From NCBI GenBank assembly GCA_902566635.1, contig CACFJP010000005.1, positions 25,779 to 89,778 on the forward strand: a stretch of DNA of 64,000 nucleotides. Reading direction: 5' to 3'. The DNA comes from an uncultured Bacteroidota bacterium (lineage in GTDB: Bacteria; Bacteroidota; Bacteroidia; Flavobacteriales; Flavobacteriaceae). Below, piece after piece: positions 44,663 to 55,300 of the stretch. The position numbers were made by a program, and so were the translations under genes. Within the stretch, counting starts at the first letter, position 1. Each line of letters starts with the position of its first letter. A model generated the notes under the pieces. That model did no database searches. It was given only the letters and a program-made list of their open reading frames with translations, and was not told where the DNA came from.

Positions 44663-44690
44663 AAAATCTCGTCTTTAGGCAGGATTTTTT
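44663..44690 (+). terminator. Intrinsic terminator of tRNA-Gln
   Basis: Stem AAAATC-T-C-GTC with G-G-C-A-G-GATTTT (10 pairs, two of them G-T, plus one C-A mismatch), loop TTTA, then TTTTTTG and more Ts. It begins 3 nt after the tRNA and overlaps the 3' end of the convergent sterol-desaturase-family gene. Confidence 0.7.
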
Positions 44691-45934
44691 GTTTTTAGGA
44701 AGGGGCGGTGTACTATGTCACGCATCAATGCAATTAAAGCAAAGCCTGAAAGAAAGAGATATGTCATCCATGGCCAGTAGATGATGGACAATGACGAAGG
44801 AATCATCAACTTAAGAACAATTCCTGAAGTGATGATACGAAACCACTCAAAACCAATACTCCAACGATGACGATCCATTACACTAGTATATCCAAAAATG
44901 GAAACAAACAAGGTGATTCCCAAGACCATGGCCTGATTGCTTTGTAAAGAGCCAAAGGAGTAGAGAAACAATAATAATAATGACAAAGTGGAAATAAAAT
45001 GAAACATTGCCCACAACAGTGAGAGTCGACTGTGGGAGGGGGCATATTTCGTTTGTTGAGACACATCTGTAATTACTTCTCTGGGGATTGACCTTTTGAC
45101 ATCTTCTGGACGCCAACCTGTGGGCATCAACCACAAACGCAGTTTATCACGCCATTTTTTGGTGTGCCATGAATCAATAGCTAACCCCCAAAGGTGTTGG
45201 AAATTGATCCATAAAGGATTCCATGAATGTACTGGCTTCAGTACCCCATATACAGGTGGCTCGTCATCAAGTTCCACCTGAAAAGTGCCAAACATCCGAT
45301 CCCAAATACAAAAAATTGCACTTAGATTTTTGTCAATGTAAATGGGGTTGATGGCGTGATGTACCCTGTGTTGGGAAGGGGTTACGATGATATACTCCAA
45401 CCAACCGAGTTTACCAATGTGTTGGGTATGATACCAAAACTGACCAAATAGGTGTAGAGGTGCCAAGACAGCAATGACTTCCTGTGGGATGCCCAAGACA
45501 GCTGCAGGGATTAAAAAAAAGGCGCCATAACCAAGAATATTTGAAACGCTTTGGCGTAATGCACATGCCATGTTAAACTCCTCACTACTGTGATGAATGA
45601 TGTGTTGATTCCAGAAAAAATTTATTTTGTGATTGAGGCGATGCGACCAATAAGAAGCAAAATCGATACAGATAAAGGCCACCACATAAAGCCAAACACC
45701 AGCCTCGATTTGGGTGATGGCAAGTTGCTGACTCAACCACGGATAGGAGATTAAAATCACCACCAACCCAAGGGTATCTTTTAAGATATTTGTCAGTCCA
45801 GAACTTAAGCTCGAAATGGTATCCATAAATACATAGGTTTGTTTGCCAGTTGTATAGCCATAAGCCATTTCAAAAAGCAGCAACACCATAAAGCATGGAA
45901 TGGCGATCAATAAAGCATTAGCATATGCTTCCAT
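44675..45934 (-). CDS. Sterol desaturase/fatty acid hydroxylase family protein
   Basis: 419 aa integral membrane di-iron protein. About six to eight hydrophobic helices, with the His clusters of the family: SHRLNHKINFFWNQHIIHHSSEEFN and QHRVHHAIN, and HTQHIG between them. The second half adds a further hydrophobic region beyond the usual domain. Such enzymes hydroxylate or desaturate lipids, and ether-lipid or ornithine-lipid substrates are possible; the sequence does not show which. Its 3' end overlaps the tRNA-Gln terminator. Confidence 0.88.
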   Translation of the reverse strand: MEAYANALLIAIPCFMVLLLFEMAYGYTTGKQTYVFMDTISSLSSGLTNILKDTLGLVVILISYPWLSQQLAITQIEAGVWLYVVAFICIDFASYWSHRLNHKINFFWNQHIIHHSSEEFNMACALRQSVSNILGYGAFFLIPAAVLGIPQEVIAVLAPLHLFGQFWYHTQHIGKLGWLEYIIVTPSQHRVHHAINPIYIDKNLSAIFCIWDRMFGTFQVELDDEPPVYGVLKPVHSWNPLWINFQHLWGLAIDSWHTKKWRDKLRLWLMPTGWRPEDVKRSIPREVITDVSQQTKYAPSHSRLSLLWAMFHFISTLSLLLLFLYSFGSLQSNQAMVLGITLFVSIFGYTSVMDRHRWSIGFEWFRIITSGIVLKLMIPSSLSIIYWPWMTYLFLSGFALIALMRDIVHRPFLKTKNPA

Positions 45935-46009
45935 AGCTGCGAATGTATGAATTTCAATGAGTTAGAAAAAGTTTGCTAGGTTAGTGAACTGTAATTACTT
46001 TAGAAATGA

Positions 46010-46041
46010 TTTGGGGGACAAAGGCAAAACACCTATATTTG
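46010..46041 (+). promoter_or_regulatory. Promoter of rimP-nusA-infB
   Basis: TTTG at 46010-46013 and TATATTTG at 46034-46041 with 20 nt between them. The leader to the rimP ATG is about 50 nt and contains the hairpin at 46065-46084. Confidence 0.7.
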
Positions 46042-46064
46042 CGCCAACATTCTGATCAACAATT

Positions 46065-46093
46065 GGGAGACTCACGAGGTCCCCTTTTTTTTT
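46065..46093 (+). promoter_or_regulatory. Terminator-like hairpin in the rimP-nusA-infB leader (possible attenuator)
   Basis: GGG-A-GACT pairs with GGTCCCC (G-C pairs, one bulged A, one T-G pair) around a 5 nt loop (73-77), and is followed by nine Ts at 46085-46093 and then AAATG, the start of rimP. This is the shape of an intrinsic terminator placed directly before the first gene of the nusA operon. Whether it attenuates transcription is inference. Confidence 0.55.
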
Positions 46094-46095
46094 AA

Positions 46096-46566
46096 ATGGA
46101 ATTTAAAGATCACATACATAAACTAGTCGAGGAGGGATTGTCTCTCCAGCCCGATTTGTTTTTGATTGATTTGCACATTGACGTTCATTCGAGAATTCAG
46201 GTCGTTTTGGACGGAGATAATGGGGTGAACCTACAACAGTGTATCAAAGTCAGTCGTCATATCGAGAAGGAACTCAATCGTGAAGTGCATGACTTTTCAT
46301 TAGAAGTGACTTCTGCAGGCGCTACTCATCCATTACAAATGGCACGTCAATACAAAAAGAACATTGGACGAAAATTGGCAGTGCAAACCATTGATAACAA
46401 CAGAATCAAAGCTACACTTACAGAGGCAGATGATGAGCAAATCACCCTCGAATGGAAAGCTCGCGAACCCAAACCCATAGGTAAGGGCAAACACACTGTG
46501 GTCAAGCATTTGCAAGTACCCTACAGTCAAATAGAAAAAGCAACAGTACAAATCCAATTTAAGTAA
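46096..46566 (+). CDS. rimP: Ribosome maturation factor RimP
   Basis: 156 aa, standard length. Needed for 30S subunit maturation. Conserved segments: DLHIDVHSRIQVVLDGDNGVNLQQCIKVSRHIEKEL and DFSLEVTSAGATHPL, followed by the C-terminal SH3-like domain with a charged end. First gene of the rimP-nusA-infB operon; nusA starts 6 nt later. Confidence 0.97.
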   Translation: MEFKDHIHKLVEEGLSLQPDLFLIDLHIDVHSRIQVVLDGDNGVNLQQCIKVSRHIEKELNREVHDFSLEVTSAGATHPLQMARQYKKNIGRKLAVQTIDNNRIKATLTEADDEQITLEWKAREPKPIGKGKHTVVKHLQVPYSQIEKATVQIQFK

Positions 46567-46572
46567 TACAAA

Positions 46573-47805
46573 ATGGAAAATCTCGCATTAATTGAATCAT
46601 TCTCCGAGTTTAAAGACGACAAACTAATCGATCGTGTGACCCTTATGGCCATACTAGAAGAAGTGTTTCGCAATACACTTAAACGTAAGTTTGGAACAGA
46701 TGACAATTTTGACATCATTATTAATCCAGATAAGGGAGACTTGGAAATCTGGCGCAATCGCATAGTTGTGAAAGATGGAGAAGTGGAAGACGAAAATGAA
46801 GAAATTGAATTGACTGAAGCTCGAAAAATTGAGCCAGACTTTGAAGTTGGTGAGGATGTATCTGAGGAAGTAAAACTCTCAGATTTGGGTCGTCGTTCGA
46901 TCCTTTCTCTTCGGCAAAACCTCATTGCTCGAATCCATGAGCATGACAACACCATCATCTACAAACAATTTATTGAAATGGTTGGAGAAATCTACACAGC
47001 CGAGGTCCATCACGTACGCAATCGTGTTGTGATTTTGATCGATGATGATGGCAACGAAATCATATTGCCGAAAGATCGTCAGATCCCCTCTGACTTTTTC
47101 CGCAAGGGCGATAGTGTTCGAGGCGTGATTGAAAGCGTTGAACTCAAAGGCGCAAAGCCTAGCATTGTACTATCCCGTACTGATCCAAAATTTTTGGAGA
47201 AGCTCTTTGAACAAGAAATTCCAGAAGTATTTGATGGCCTTATTACTGTTAAAAAGGTGGTTCGTGTGCCTGGCGAAAAAGCAAAAGTTGCAGTAGATTC
47301 TTACGACGATCGTATTGATCCAGTGGGAGCTTGTGTTGGAATGAAAGGTTCTCGAATTCATGGTATTGTACGTGAACTTGGCAATGAAAACATTGACGTC
47401 ATCAACTTTACCAACAATAACCAATTGATGATTACACGTGCTTTGAGTCCTGCAAAAATTACAAATATGACAATCGATGAGGAAAAAAAGACGGTTGAAG
47501 TATTTATGGACCCATCAGAGGTTTCCAAGGCGATTGGTCGTGGCGGATTCAACATCCGATTGGCTGGTCAACTCACTGGCTACGAAATTGATGTGTATCG
47601 TGAAGGAGTAGAGGAAGACGTCGAGTTAACTGAATTTTCTGACGAAATCGAAAGCTGGGTTATCGAGGAATTCCGCAAGGTTGGACTGGACACAGCAAAG
47701 AGTGTTTTGGAACAGGAGGTGAGTGACTTGGTCAAGCGAACCGACTTGGAAGAAGAAACAATTGTAGAAGTGCGCAACATATTAAGCGCAGAATTTTCGA
47801 GTTAA
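46573..47805 (+). CDS. nusA: Transcription elongation/termination factor NusA
   Basis: 410 aa. An N-terminal RNA-polymerase-binding domain, an S1 domain (about residues 135-200, IYTAEVHHVRNRVVILIDDDG), and two KH domains with VGACVGMKGSRIHGIVRELGNE and SKAIGRGGFNIRLAGQLTGYE. It modulates pausing, intrinsic termination and antitermination. The short acidic C-terminal end (about 345-410) replaces the longer acidic repeats found in E. coli. Its own leader hairpin (46065-46093) would be a natural target for feedback by NusA. Confidence 0.98.
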   Translation: MENLALIESFSEFKDDKLIDRVTLMAILEEVFRNTLKRKFGTDDNFDIIINPDKGDLEIWRNRIVVKDGEVEDENEEIELTEARKIEPDFEVGEDVSEEVKLSDLGRRSILSLRQNLIARIHEHDNTIIYKQFIEMVGEIYTAEVHHVRNRVVILIDDDGNEIILPKDRQIPSDFFRKGDSVRGVIESVELKGAKPSIVLSRTDPKFLEKLFEQEIPEVFDGLITVKKVVRVPGEKAKVAVDSYDDRIDPVGACVGMKGSRIHGIVRELGNENIDVINFTNNNQLMITRALSPAKITNMTIDEEKKTVEVFMDPSEVSKAIGRGGFNIRLAGQLTGYEIDVYREGVEEDVELTEFSDEIESWVIEEFRKVGLDTAKSVLEQEVSDLVKRTDLEEETIVEVRNILSAEFSS

Positions 47806-47843
47806 CGGATTGAAATCCCTATTTTTGAACATGAAATACAAAT

Positions 47844-50474
47844 ATGTCTAAAGTAAAAACCATACGAATCAACAAGGTTCTCCGCGAGTTAAATATATCA
47901 TTGGATCGAGCGGTAGAGCAACTGGCAGCGCATGGTTTTGAAATAGATGCCCGTCCGACTTCTAAGATTTCAGAGCAGGAATACCAACTATTACTTGATG
48001 CCTTTCAAACCGACCGAACCAAGCGAGAAGCTTCAGAGGAAGTTAGCGAAGAAAAGCGGAAGGAAAAAGAGGCCATCCGACAACGAATCGAGGAAGAAAA
48101 AGAGACCAAGTCACAAGTCTTTTTGGCACGACCTGAACTTAAAGGACTTCGAAAAGTTGGGAAAATTGATTTGGATCAAAAGCCTGAGCACAAACCTGAT
48201 CCAAAAACGGAGACTGATCCACAGCCAGTTGAAGAGAACAATCCAGAAAAAATAGTAGAGGAGCCAACCAATAGCACAGCAGAAGAGGAACCTAAACCAG
48301 CAGCCAAAACAGAAGCAACCCCCGAAACCCCGGAGGAGGATGGGACTGAAAAGGTTACAACCAAATACAAAAAATTAACAGGTTTAAAAATTGCAGGGGA
48401 TAAAATTGATCTTAAAAGATTTGAGAAAAAACCATCATCTTTAAGTACTGATAAAAGCGATCGCAGACGACGACGAAAACGAATCACCAAAAACTCTGGT
48501 ACATCAACGCAAGGGGAACCAAATAAACCTAAGCCTAAGCAGCAAAAGCAGTCTGCTCATGAAGAGCCAAGTGATGAAGAAATCCAAAAGCAAATTCGTG
48601 AAACCCTAGAAAAATTACAGGGTAAAACAACCAAATCCAAAGGAGCGAAATATCGTCGTGAAAAAAGAGATTCTCATCGTCAGAAAACAGAGGATGATGC
48701 AGCACAACAGAAAGCAGAAAGTAAAGTGCTTAAAATAACAGAGTTTGTCACTGTTGGAGAGATTGCCACGATGATGGAAATCAGCTCTACCGAAATCATT
48801 TCTGCCTGTATGACCCTTGGTATAATGGTAACAATGAATCAGCGACTCGATGCAGAAACCCTTTCGATTGTTGCAGAAGAATTCGGTTTTCAGGTTGAAT
48901 TTGTCACTGCCGATATTGAAGAAACAATTGAAAATACTGAAGACAATCCTAAAGACCTGTTGCCACGTGCTCCTATTGTAACAGTGATGGGCCATGTTGA
49001 TCATGGAAAAACCTCATTGCTTGATTACATTAGAAAAGCAAACGTCACTGCCGACGAATCCGGGGGAATCACCCAGCACATCGGCGCATATGGTGTGGCA
49101 TTGGAAAGTGGACAAAAGATTACTTTTCTAGATACGCCAGGTCACGAGGCATTTACTGCCATGCGAGCACGTGGGGCGCAAGTAACCGACTTGGTAATTA
49201 TTGTTATCGCTGCTGATGACGACATCATGCCACAGACCAAAGAGGCAATTAGTCACGCACAAGCGGCGTCCGTACCCATTGTATTTGCGATCAACAAAAT
49301 TGATAGTCCCAATGCAAATCCAGATAAAATCAAAGAGAGTTTGGCAGGGATGAATTTGCTTGTAGAGGACTGGGGTGGTAAAATCCAATCTCATGATGTG
49401 TCTGCAAAAGTAGGTACAGGAATCAACGAACTCCTAGAAAAAGTAATGCTTGAAGCCGAATTATTAGAGCTCAAAGCCAACCCTTCAAAAGAGGCACAGG
49501 GGACTGTGGTGGAGGCTTTTTTGGATAAGGGTCGTGGTTATATTTCGACCATACTTGTGCAAGCAGGTACACTACGCATTGGAGACTATATTTTGGCAGG
49601 TCAGCACAGTGGTAAGGTACGTGCAATGCAAGACGAACGTGGGAACGAATTGACTGAAGCAGGGCCATCTACCCCAGTATCCTTACTAGGACTCGATGGT
49701 GCACCTACGGCTGGTGACCGATTCAATGTGTTCGAAGAAGAAAAAGAAGCAAAACAAATTGCAGCAAAACGCACCCAACTCATTCGTGAGCAGTCGGTTC
49801 GAACACAACGACATATCACTTTAGATGAAATTGGAAGGCGAATTGCCCTTGGAGATTTTAAAGAACTCAACATCATATTGAAAGGAGATGTAGATGGATC
49901 GGTAGAAGCATTGACAGATTCGTTCCAAAAATTATCCACGGAAGAAATACAAGTTAACATTATCCACAAAGGCGTAGGTGCAATCACAGAATCTGATGTG
50001 TTATTGGCATCTGCATCAAATGCGATTATCGTCGGATTTAATGTTCGTCCTGTGGGTACAGCCAGACAACTGGCAGACAAAGAGGAAATCGATGTTCGGA
50101 GTTATTCTCTTATTTACGACGCCATAAACGACTTGAAAGAGGCTATGGAAGGCTTGTTGTCGCCAGACATGAGAGAAGAGATTTTAGGGGAAGTTGAAAT
50201 TCGTGAAACGTATAAAATATCACGTGTTGGAACAATTGCTGGTTGTATGGTGATGGATGGAAAAATTACACGTAATTCTTTGGTGCGTGTTGTTCGCGAA
50301 GGAGTGGTTGTTTACACTGGAGCCTTGGCGTCACTAAAGCGATTTAAGGACGATGCTAAGGAAGTTACCAAAGGTTATGACTGTGGCTTGCAAATCAAGG
50401 ATTTCAACGATATCAAAAAGGGCGATAACATAGAGGCCTATATTGAAGTTGCAGTGAAGAAAAAGCTTAAGTGA
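47844..50474 (+). CDS. infB: Translation initiation factor IF-2
   Basis: 876 aa. An N-terminal IF2N helical region ([22 protein letters not shown]), a long charged Lys/Glu/Pro-rich linker (about 60-300), then the GTPase: G1 [14 protein letters not shown] (about residue 383), G3 DTPGHEAF, G4 NKID, and beta-barrel domains to the end. It brings fMet-tRNA to the 30S subunit. A TATTTTTG box (47820-47827) and a six-codon reading frame (47831-47851) overlapping the ATG are present upstream; see findings. Confidence 0.98.
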   Translation: MSKVKTIRINKVLRELNISLDRAVEQLAAHGFEIDARPTSKISEQEYQLLLDAFQTDRTKREASEEVSEEKRKEKEAIRQRIEEEKETKSQVFLARPELKGLRKVGKIDLDQKPEHKPDPKTETDPQPVEENNPEKIVEEPTNSTAEEEPKPAAKTEATPETPEEDGTEKVTTKYKKLTGLKIAGDKIDLKRFEKKPSSLSTDKSDRRRRRKRITKNSGTSTQGEPNKPKPKQQKQSAHEEPSDEEIQKQIRETLEKLQGKTTKSKGAKYRREKRDSHRQKTEDDAAQQKAESKVLKITEFVTVGEIATMMEISSTEIISACMTLGIMVTMNQRLDAETLSIVAEEFGFQVEFVTADIEETIENTEDNPKDLLPRAPIVTVMGHVDHGKTSLLDYIRKANVTADESGGITQHIGAYGVALESGQKITFLDTPGHEAFTAMRARGAQVTDLVIIVIAADDDIMPQTKEAISHAQAASVPIVFAINKIDSPNANPDKIKESLAGMNLLVEDWGGKIQSHDVSAKVGTGINELLEKVMLEAELLELKANPSKEAQGTVVEAFLDKGRGYISTILVQAGTLRIGDYILAGQHSGKVRAMQDERGNELTEAGPSTPVSLLGLDGAPTAGDRFNVFEEEKEAKQIAAKRTQLIREQSVRTQRHITLDEIGRRIALGDFKELNIILKGDVDGSVEALTDSFQKLSTEEIQVNIIHKGVGAITESDVLLASASNAIIVGFNVRPVGTARQLADKEEIDVRSYSLIYDAINDLKEAMEGLLSPDMREEILGEVEIRETYKISRVGTIAGCMVMDGKITRNSLVRVVREGVVVYTGALASLKRFKDDAKEVTKGYDCGLQIKDFNDIKKGDNIEAYIEVAVKKKLK

Positions 50475-50479
50475 TTGAC

Positions 50480-50851
50480 CTAGGGCTTTAGTAAGAAAGC
50501 ATCTGGAAATTTTTTTCGAATCTCATCAAGCGTTTGTACACCTTCAAGACGACTACCAAACATACCTGTTCGAATTTTGTAGTTTGGGGTTTCAAAAGTG
50601 AGTTTTGCATTTTTTTCGGGAAATGACTTGGAAAAAGAGTCCAAAAACACTTGTGCCATATCATAGTTTCCTGAAAAAATTTGAATTGAAAATTGATTGT
50701 TTTTCAAGCGTTTTTTGTCGAGTGACAATTTGCGTTCGAGAACATCATCTAGGTTTTTCGGTGTCTTTACAATTAAAGCGTTTTCCTGAGCATGGATACC
50801 ACTAGCAAACAACATCAAAACAAAAAAACAAAAGGACTTCAAATTCGCCAT
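50480..50851 (-). CDS. Secreted SPOR-domain protein
   Basis: 123 aa from ATG at 50851 (MANLKSFCFFVLMLFASGIHA), a signal peptide; the codon at 50860 gives a slightly longer version. The mature protein is a basic stretch followed by a SPOR-like domain of about 70 residues: NQFSIQIFSGNYDMAQVFLDSF, LTFETPNYKIRTGMFGSRLEG, then EIRKKFPDAFLLKP. SPOR domains bind denuded peptidoglycan at division sites. It is convergent with infB (stops 5 nt apart) and divergent from the act operon. Confidence 0.85.
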   Translation of the reverse strand: MANLKSFCFFVLMLFASGIHAQENALIVKTPKNLDDVLERKLSLDKKRLKNNQFSIQIFSGNYDMAQVFLDSFSKSFPEKNAKLTFETPNYKIRTGMFGSRLEGVQTLDEIRKKFPDAFLLKP

Positions 50852-51030
50852 ATTTTGCAAATAAAAGATTGCTGGTAAATTCTCGCAATTTTTTGGTCAA
50901 ATTTGTTTAATTATGTCAAAACAGAAAAAGTATAAATAACTGATTTTAAGTTAATTAAATAAGTAATTTAGAATAATTATAAATTTATAATTCATGTGGT
51001 TTTAATGTTTTTAAAATGGGGTTTGTGATG

Positions 51031-51038
51031 TAATTTTG
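51031..51038 (+). promoter_or_regulatory. Candidate -7 box of the act-cox operon
   Basis: TAATTTTG, matching TAnnTTTG, 46 nt before the actA ATG. The TTTT run at 51008-51011 is at the right distance for a weak -33 element. Confidence 0.45.
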
Positions 51039-51084
51039 TACGTAGAAAAAAAGGTATTTTCCTTTGACCATCAACGACCTAAAC

Positions 51085-52362
51085 ATGACTAGGGTTTTTT
51101 GCCTAAATGTTCCTCAAATTCGCACTCTACTCACCATCGTGTTGGCTGTAGCCTTCACCCTTCCAACTTTTGCGCAAGAACCTGACATTGATAAAGGAAA
51201 GTCTTTGTTCAATATGAATTGTGCAGCTTGCCACAAGCTCAACAAGCGTGCTGTAGGACCTGCTTTAGCAGGGGTTTCTCAAAAATATGAGAAAGAATGG
51301 CTGTATGCATGGATCAAGAATTCAATGTCGATGGTAAAAGCGGGTGACCCCCAAGCTGTTGCAATTTATGAGGAGTATAATAAGTCTGTGATGACTGCTT
51401 TTCCGCAACTAAGTAATGAAGATATTGATAATATTCTTGCCTACACAGACTACACACCACCTGCTCCTGTAGCACCAGTTGCTGTTGCCACCACAGTTTC
51501 CTCAGGAACAGATGACACAACCTCAACATTGCTGTTGGGTGTCTTGGTTCTTGTCTTGGTTGTGCTTGTAGTGATGCTGTTTTTGGTGACTCTAACACTG
51601 CGTAAAATTGCGATTGCGAATGGTATTGAAGTTAAAACCAGCAAGCCAAAGCGCAAACCTCTTTGGGAAGTATATATCAACAACTCATTCTTGGTGTTCA
51701 GCACGGTGATTTTCTTGTTGTTTTCAAGTGCCTATTTCGCTTATGGTTACTTGATGCAAGTGGGAATCGACCAAGGGTATATGCCTGTACAGCCAATTCA
51801 CTATTCACACAAAATTCACTCAGGAGCTAATGAAATCGAGTGTAAGTACTGTCACTCATCTGCTCGGGTATCCAAGCATTCAGGGATCCCTTCTCTTAAT
51901 GTATGTATGAACTGTCACATGAACATCGCAGAGTATAATGGCGAGGAGGATTTAGAAAAAGGTTACACTAAAGAATTTTACACAAACGAAATCAAAAAAC
52001 TCTACAAAGCAGTTGGCTGGGACGAAGAGAATCAACGTTATACTGGCGAGACGCAGCCTGTCAAATGGGTGCGTATCCACAACCTCCCTGACTTTGTATA
52101 CTTTAATCACGCCCAGCACGTTGATGTTGCTGGCATCGATTGTCAAAAATGTCATGGCCCAGTGGAAGAAATGGAAATCATGTACCAACACTCCCCCCTC
52201 ACAATGGGCTGGTGTATCGACTGTCATAGAGAGTCAAACGTCGATTTGGAAAACAATGAGTATTATGAAAAAGTTCATGCAGAACTCTCAAAAAAATATG
52301 GTGTAGAAAAACTCACAGTTGCTCAAATGGGTGGCTTAGAGTGTGGGAAGTGTCACTATTAA
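51085..52362 (+). CDS. actA: Alternative complex III subunit A, monoheme plus pentaheme cytochrome c
   Basis: 425 aa from ATG at 51085. A signal peptide (ending LPTFAQ) is followed by a monoheme cytochrome c domain (CAACH, about residue 46), a transmembrane helix around residues 150-175, another near 200-220, and then the pentaheme domain with five C-x-x-C-H motifs: CKYCH, CMNCH, CQKCH, CIDCH, CGKCH. That is six hemes in total. ActA is the multiheme subunit that carries electrons from menaquinol oxidation. Translation may also be possible from a TTG at 51064, but the ATG is better placed before the signal. First gene of actABCDEF-coxBA. Confidence 0.95.
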   Translation: MTRVFCLNVPQIRTLLTIVLAVAFTLPTFAQEPDIDKGKSLFNMNCAACHKLNKRAVGPALAGVSQKYEKEWLYAWIKNSMSMVKAGDPQAVAIYEEYNKSVMTAFPQLSNEDIDNILAYTDYTPPAPVAPVAVATTVSSGTDDTTSTLLLGVLVLVLVVLVVMLFLVTLTLRKIAIANGIEVKTSKPKRKPLWEVYINNSFLVFSTVIFLLFSSAYFAYGYLMQVGIDQGYMPVQPIHYSHKIHSGANEIECKYCHSSARVSKHSGIPSLNVCMNCHMNIAEYNGEEDLEKGYTKEFYTNEIKKLYKAVGWDEENQRYTGETQPVKWVRIHNLPDFVYFNHAQHVDVAGIDCQKCHGPVEEMEIMYQHSPLTMGWCIDCHRESNVDLENNEYYEKVHAELSKKYGVEKLTVAQMGGLECGKCHY

Positions 52363-52372
52363 TCAAAAAAAG

Positions 52373-55300
52373 ATGGCCAACCATAAAAAATATTGGAAAA
52401 GCACAGCTGAGTTAGACAGCATTAATACATTTGTTAAAGACCTCAAGGAGCGTGAGTTTGTCGAAAAGCTTCCTAAAGATGCTTTTTTGGGCAATGAGGA
52501 AGCGATGAACAACTCGAAAACCAATCGACGAGATTTTCTCAAATATGTTGGTTTTAGTACTGCTGCAGCATCATTGGCTGCATGTGAGGGGCCTGTTCAT
52601 AAATCAATTCCTTATGTCGTGCAACCAGAAGAAATTCGCCCTGGAATTTCAAACTATTATGCAACTACTGTTGCTGATGGGTTTGACATTGCGAGTATCC
52701 TTGTAAAAACACGAGAAGGAAGACCGATTAAGGTTGAAAATAATACTGACATTCCTGCTAGCTATGCTGCAAACGCACGTGTGCAAGCTTCTGTCTTGTC
52801 ATTGTATGACAACCTTCGTTTGCAGGGACCTACACAGTCTGGAAGTCCTGTTGGTTGGGAAACACTAGTTGAACTCAGTCGTCAACAGCTCGATAATATG
52901 CAAAGTCAAGGCGAGCAATTGGCCTTGTTGACACGCTCTTTTGCCAGTCCTTCGACCCAGCATTTGATCGATCAACTCACAGCCAAGTATGACAACATCA
53001 AACATATCACCTATGATGCAGTGTCATCATCTCATGCGTTAGACGCGTTTGAAAAAGCATATGGACATCGAGTACTTCCTACTTACGATTTTTCGAAAGC
53101 ACAGACAATCGTTTCTTTTGATGCAGATTTTCTGGGCGATTGGCAAGGAGGGGGGCATGCACCTAGCTATGTAAAAACACGAGTGCCTGTCAAGAAAAAT
53201 GCCAAGGCAAAAATGTCAACACATTTTCAGTTTGAAGCCAATATGACGCTTTCAGGTGCAGCTGCCGATAAGCGAATACCTATGACTGCTGCCCAACAAC
53301 AAAAAGTTCTTGCAGCAGTATATGTCGAGTTGACAAATGCGCAAGCCACTGCAGATCAAGCCACGGTGGAGATGGCTAAAGTCATTGCAAAACACTTGCG
53401 AAAAGCTGGAAAAAAGGGAATCGTTGTTACAGATTTACCAAGTATTGAAGCACACCGAGTTTGTCTAGCCATCAATGAAAAAATTGGATCTGTTGTCATC
53501 GATACCAAACACACAACTATTACTCGTCAGGGCAATGCACTTGAGGTCTCACAACTTGTCGAGGACTTGAACAGTGGAGCAGTGCAAGGGATTATTATGG
53601 CAGATGTGAACCCTGTATATACCTTAGCTGAAGGACAACAGTTTGCTACTGGATTAGCTAAAGCCAAATTCTCTTTGTCGTTTAGTATGAAAAATGACGA
53701 AACTGCATCCAAATCACAATGGGTAGCAGCTATTCCTCACTATCTTGAATCTTGGGGTGATGTGGAATTCAAAACAAATCACTTTGGCCTCACGCAACCA
53801 ACAATTCGGCCCTTATTCGACACCAAACAATTTCAAGATGTGTTGCTCTCTTGGTTGGGTAAAGACATGAGCTACAGAGATAAATTGCGATCCTATTGGG
53901 AGAAAAATATTTTGAATGGAATGTCATGGAATAAAACCTTACATGATGGGTTTTATGTCAGAGATTCTATCAGTAATGGAAAGCGTTATAACGATTCAGT
54001 TGCCGATGCGATTCGCATCCTTTCCTCTGTTAAACAAGAGGGTTATTCCTTGCATTTGTACACCAAAACTGGACTAGGGGATGGGCAACAAGCAAATAAC
54101 CCTTGGCTGCAAGAGCTTCCAGACCCAATCACTCGTGTTACATGGGACAACTACCTAACGATTTCAAAGTCGGATGCAGTGGCACTCGGACTTTGGAATG
54201 AAACCCAGTCGGATGGGTCATTAAATGGCGGTTATGCCAACATAACTGTAGGGTCTTCAACAATCAAAGTGCCTGTGCTGATCCAACCAGGCCAGGCCAA
54301 AGGCACTGTTGGTTTGGCATTTGGATATGGTAAACAAGCTGGGCTGAAGTCTGAAATGCAAGTGGGTGTCAATGCCTATACATTATATAATGACTTCTCC
54401 AACGTTCAATCTGTGTCAATTGAAGCTGCTGAAGGAACGCATGAGTTTGCTTGTACACAGTTGCAAAACACCTTAATGGGGCGTGAAGACATTGTAAAGG
54501 AAACAACACTCGAAATTTTTAATACCAAAGACAGAAATTACTATAACGCAGTCCCTGTGGTAAGTAAAAATCATATTGAAACCCTAGTCACCTCTCCTGA
54601 GGTAGATATTTGGGATCAGTTTGACCGGTCTGTTGGGCATCACTTCAACTTGTCGGTCGACCTAAATGCTTGTACGGGTTGTGGCGCTTGTGTTGTGGCA
54701 TGTCATGCCGAAAACAATGTACCAGTTGTTGGAAAACGGGAGATTCGTAAGTCGCGCGATATGCACTGGTTGCGAATCGATCGATATTACTCCTCCGAAG
54801 ACACTTTTGAGGGCGACAATAATACTGTGAACGAAATTAGTGGATTGGGAGAGTCTCTAACTACTTTTAGCTCTTTGGAGGAGCCATCAGCTAATCCACA
54901 AGTAACCTTTCAGCCGATTATGTGCCAGCACTGTAACCATGCACCTTGTGAAACTGTTTGCCCAGTTGCAGCCTCTTCACATGGTCGCCAAGGTCAAAAT
55001 CACATGGCATACAACCGCTGTATTGGAACACGTTACTGCGCCAACAACTGTCCGTATAAAGTCAGACGATTCAACTGGTTCTTGTATAACAATAATAATG
55101 AATTTGATTTCCACATGAACAATGATTTGGGTCGTATGGTACTGAACCCAGATGTAGTTGTTCGTTCTCGTGGAGTGATGGAAAAATGTTCGATGTGTAT
55201 TCAGAAAACACAAAAGACAATTTTGGATGCCAAGCTCGTTGGGCGTGACATTGCTGATGGGGAATTCCAAACAGCTTGTTCAAGCGCCTGCTCAAATGGC

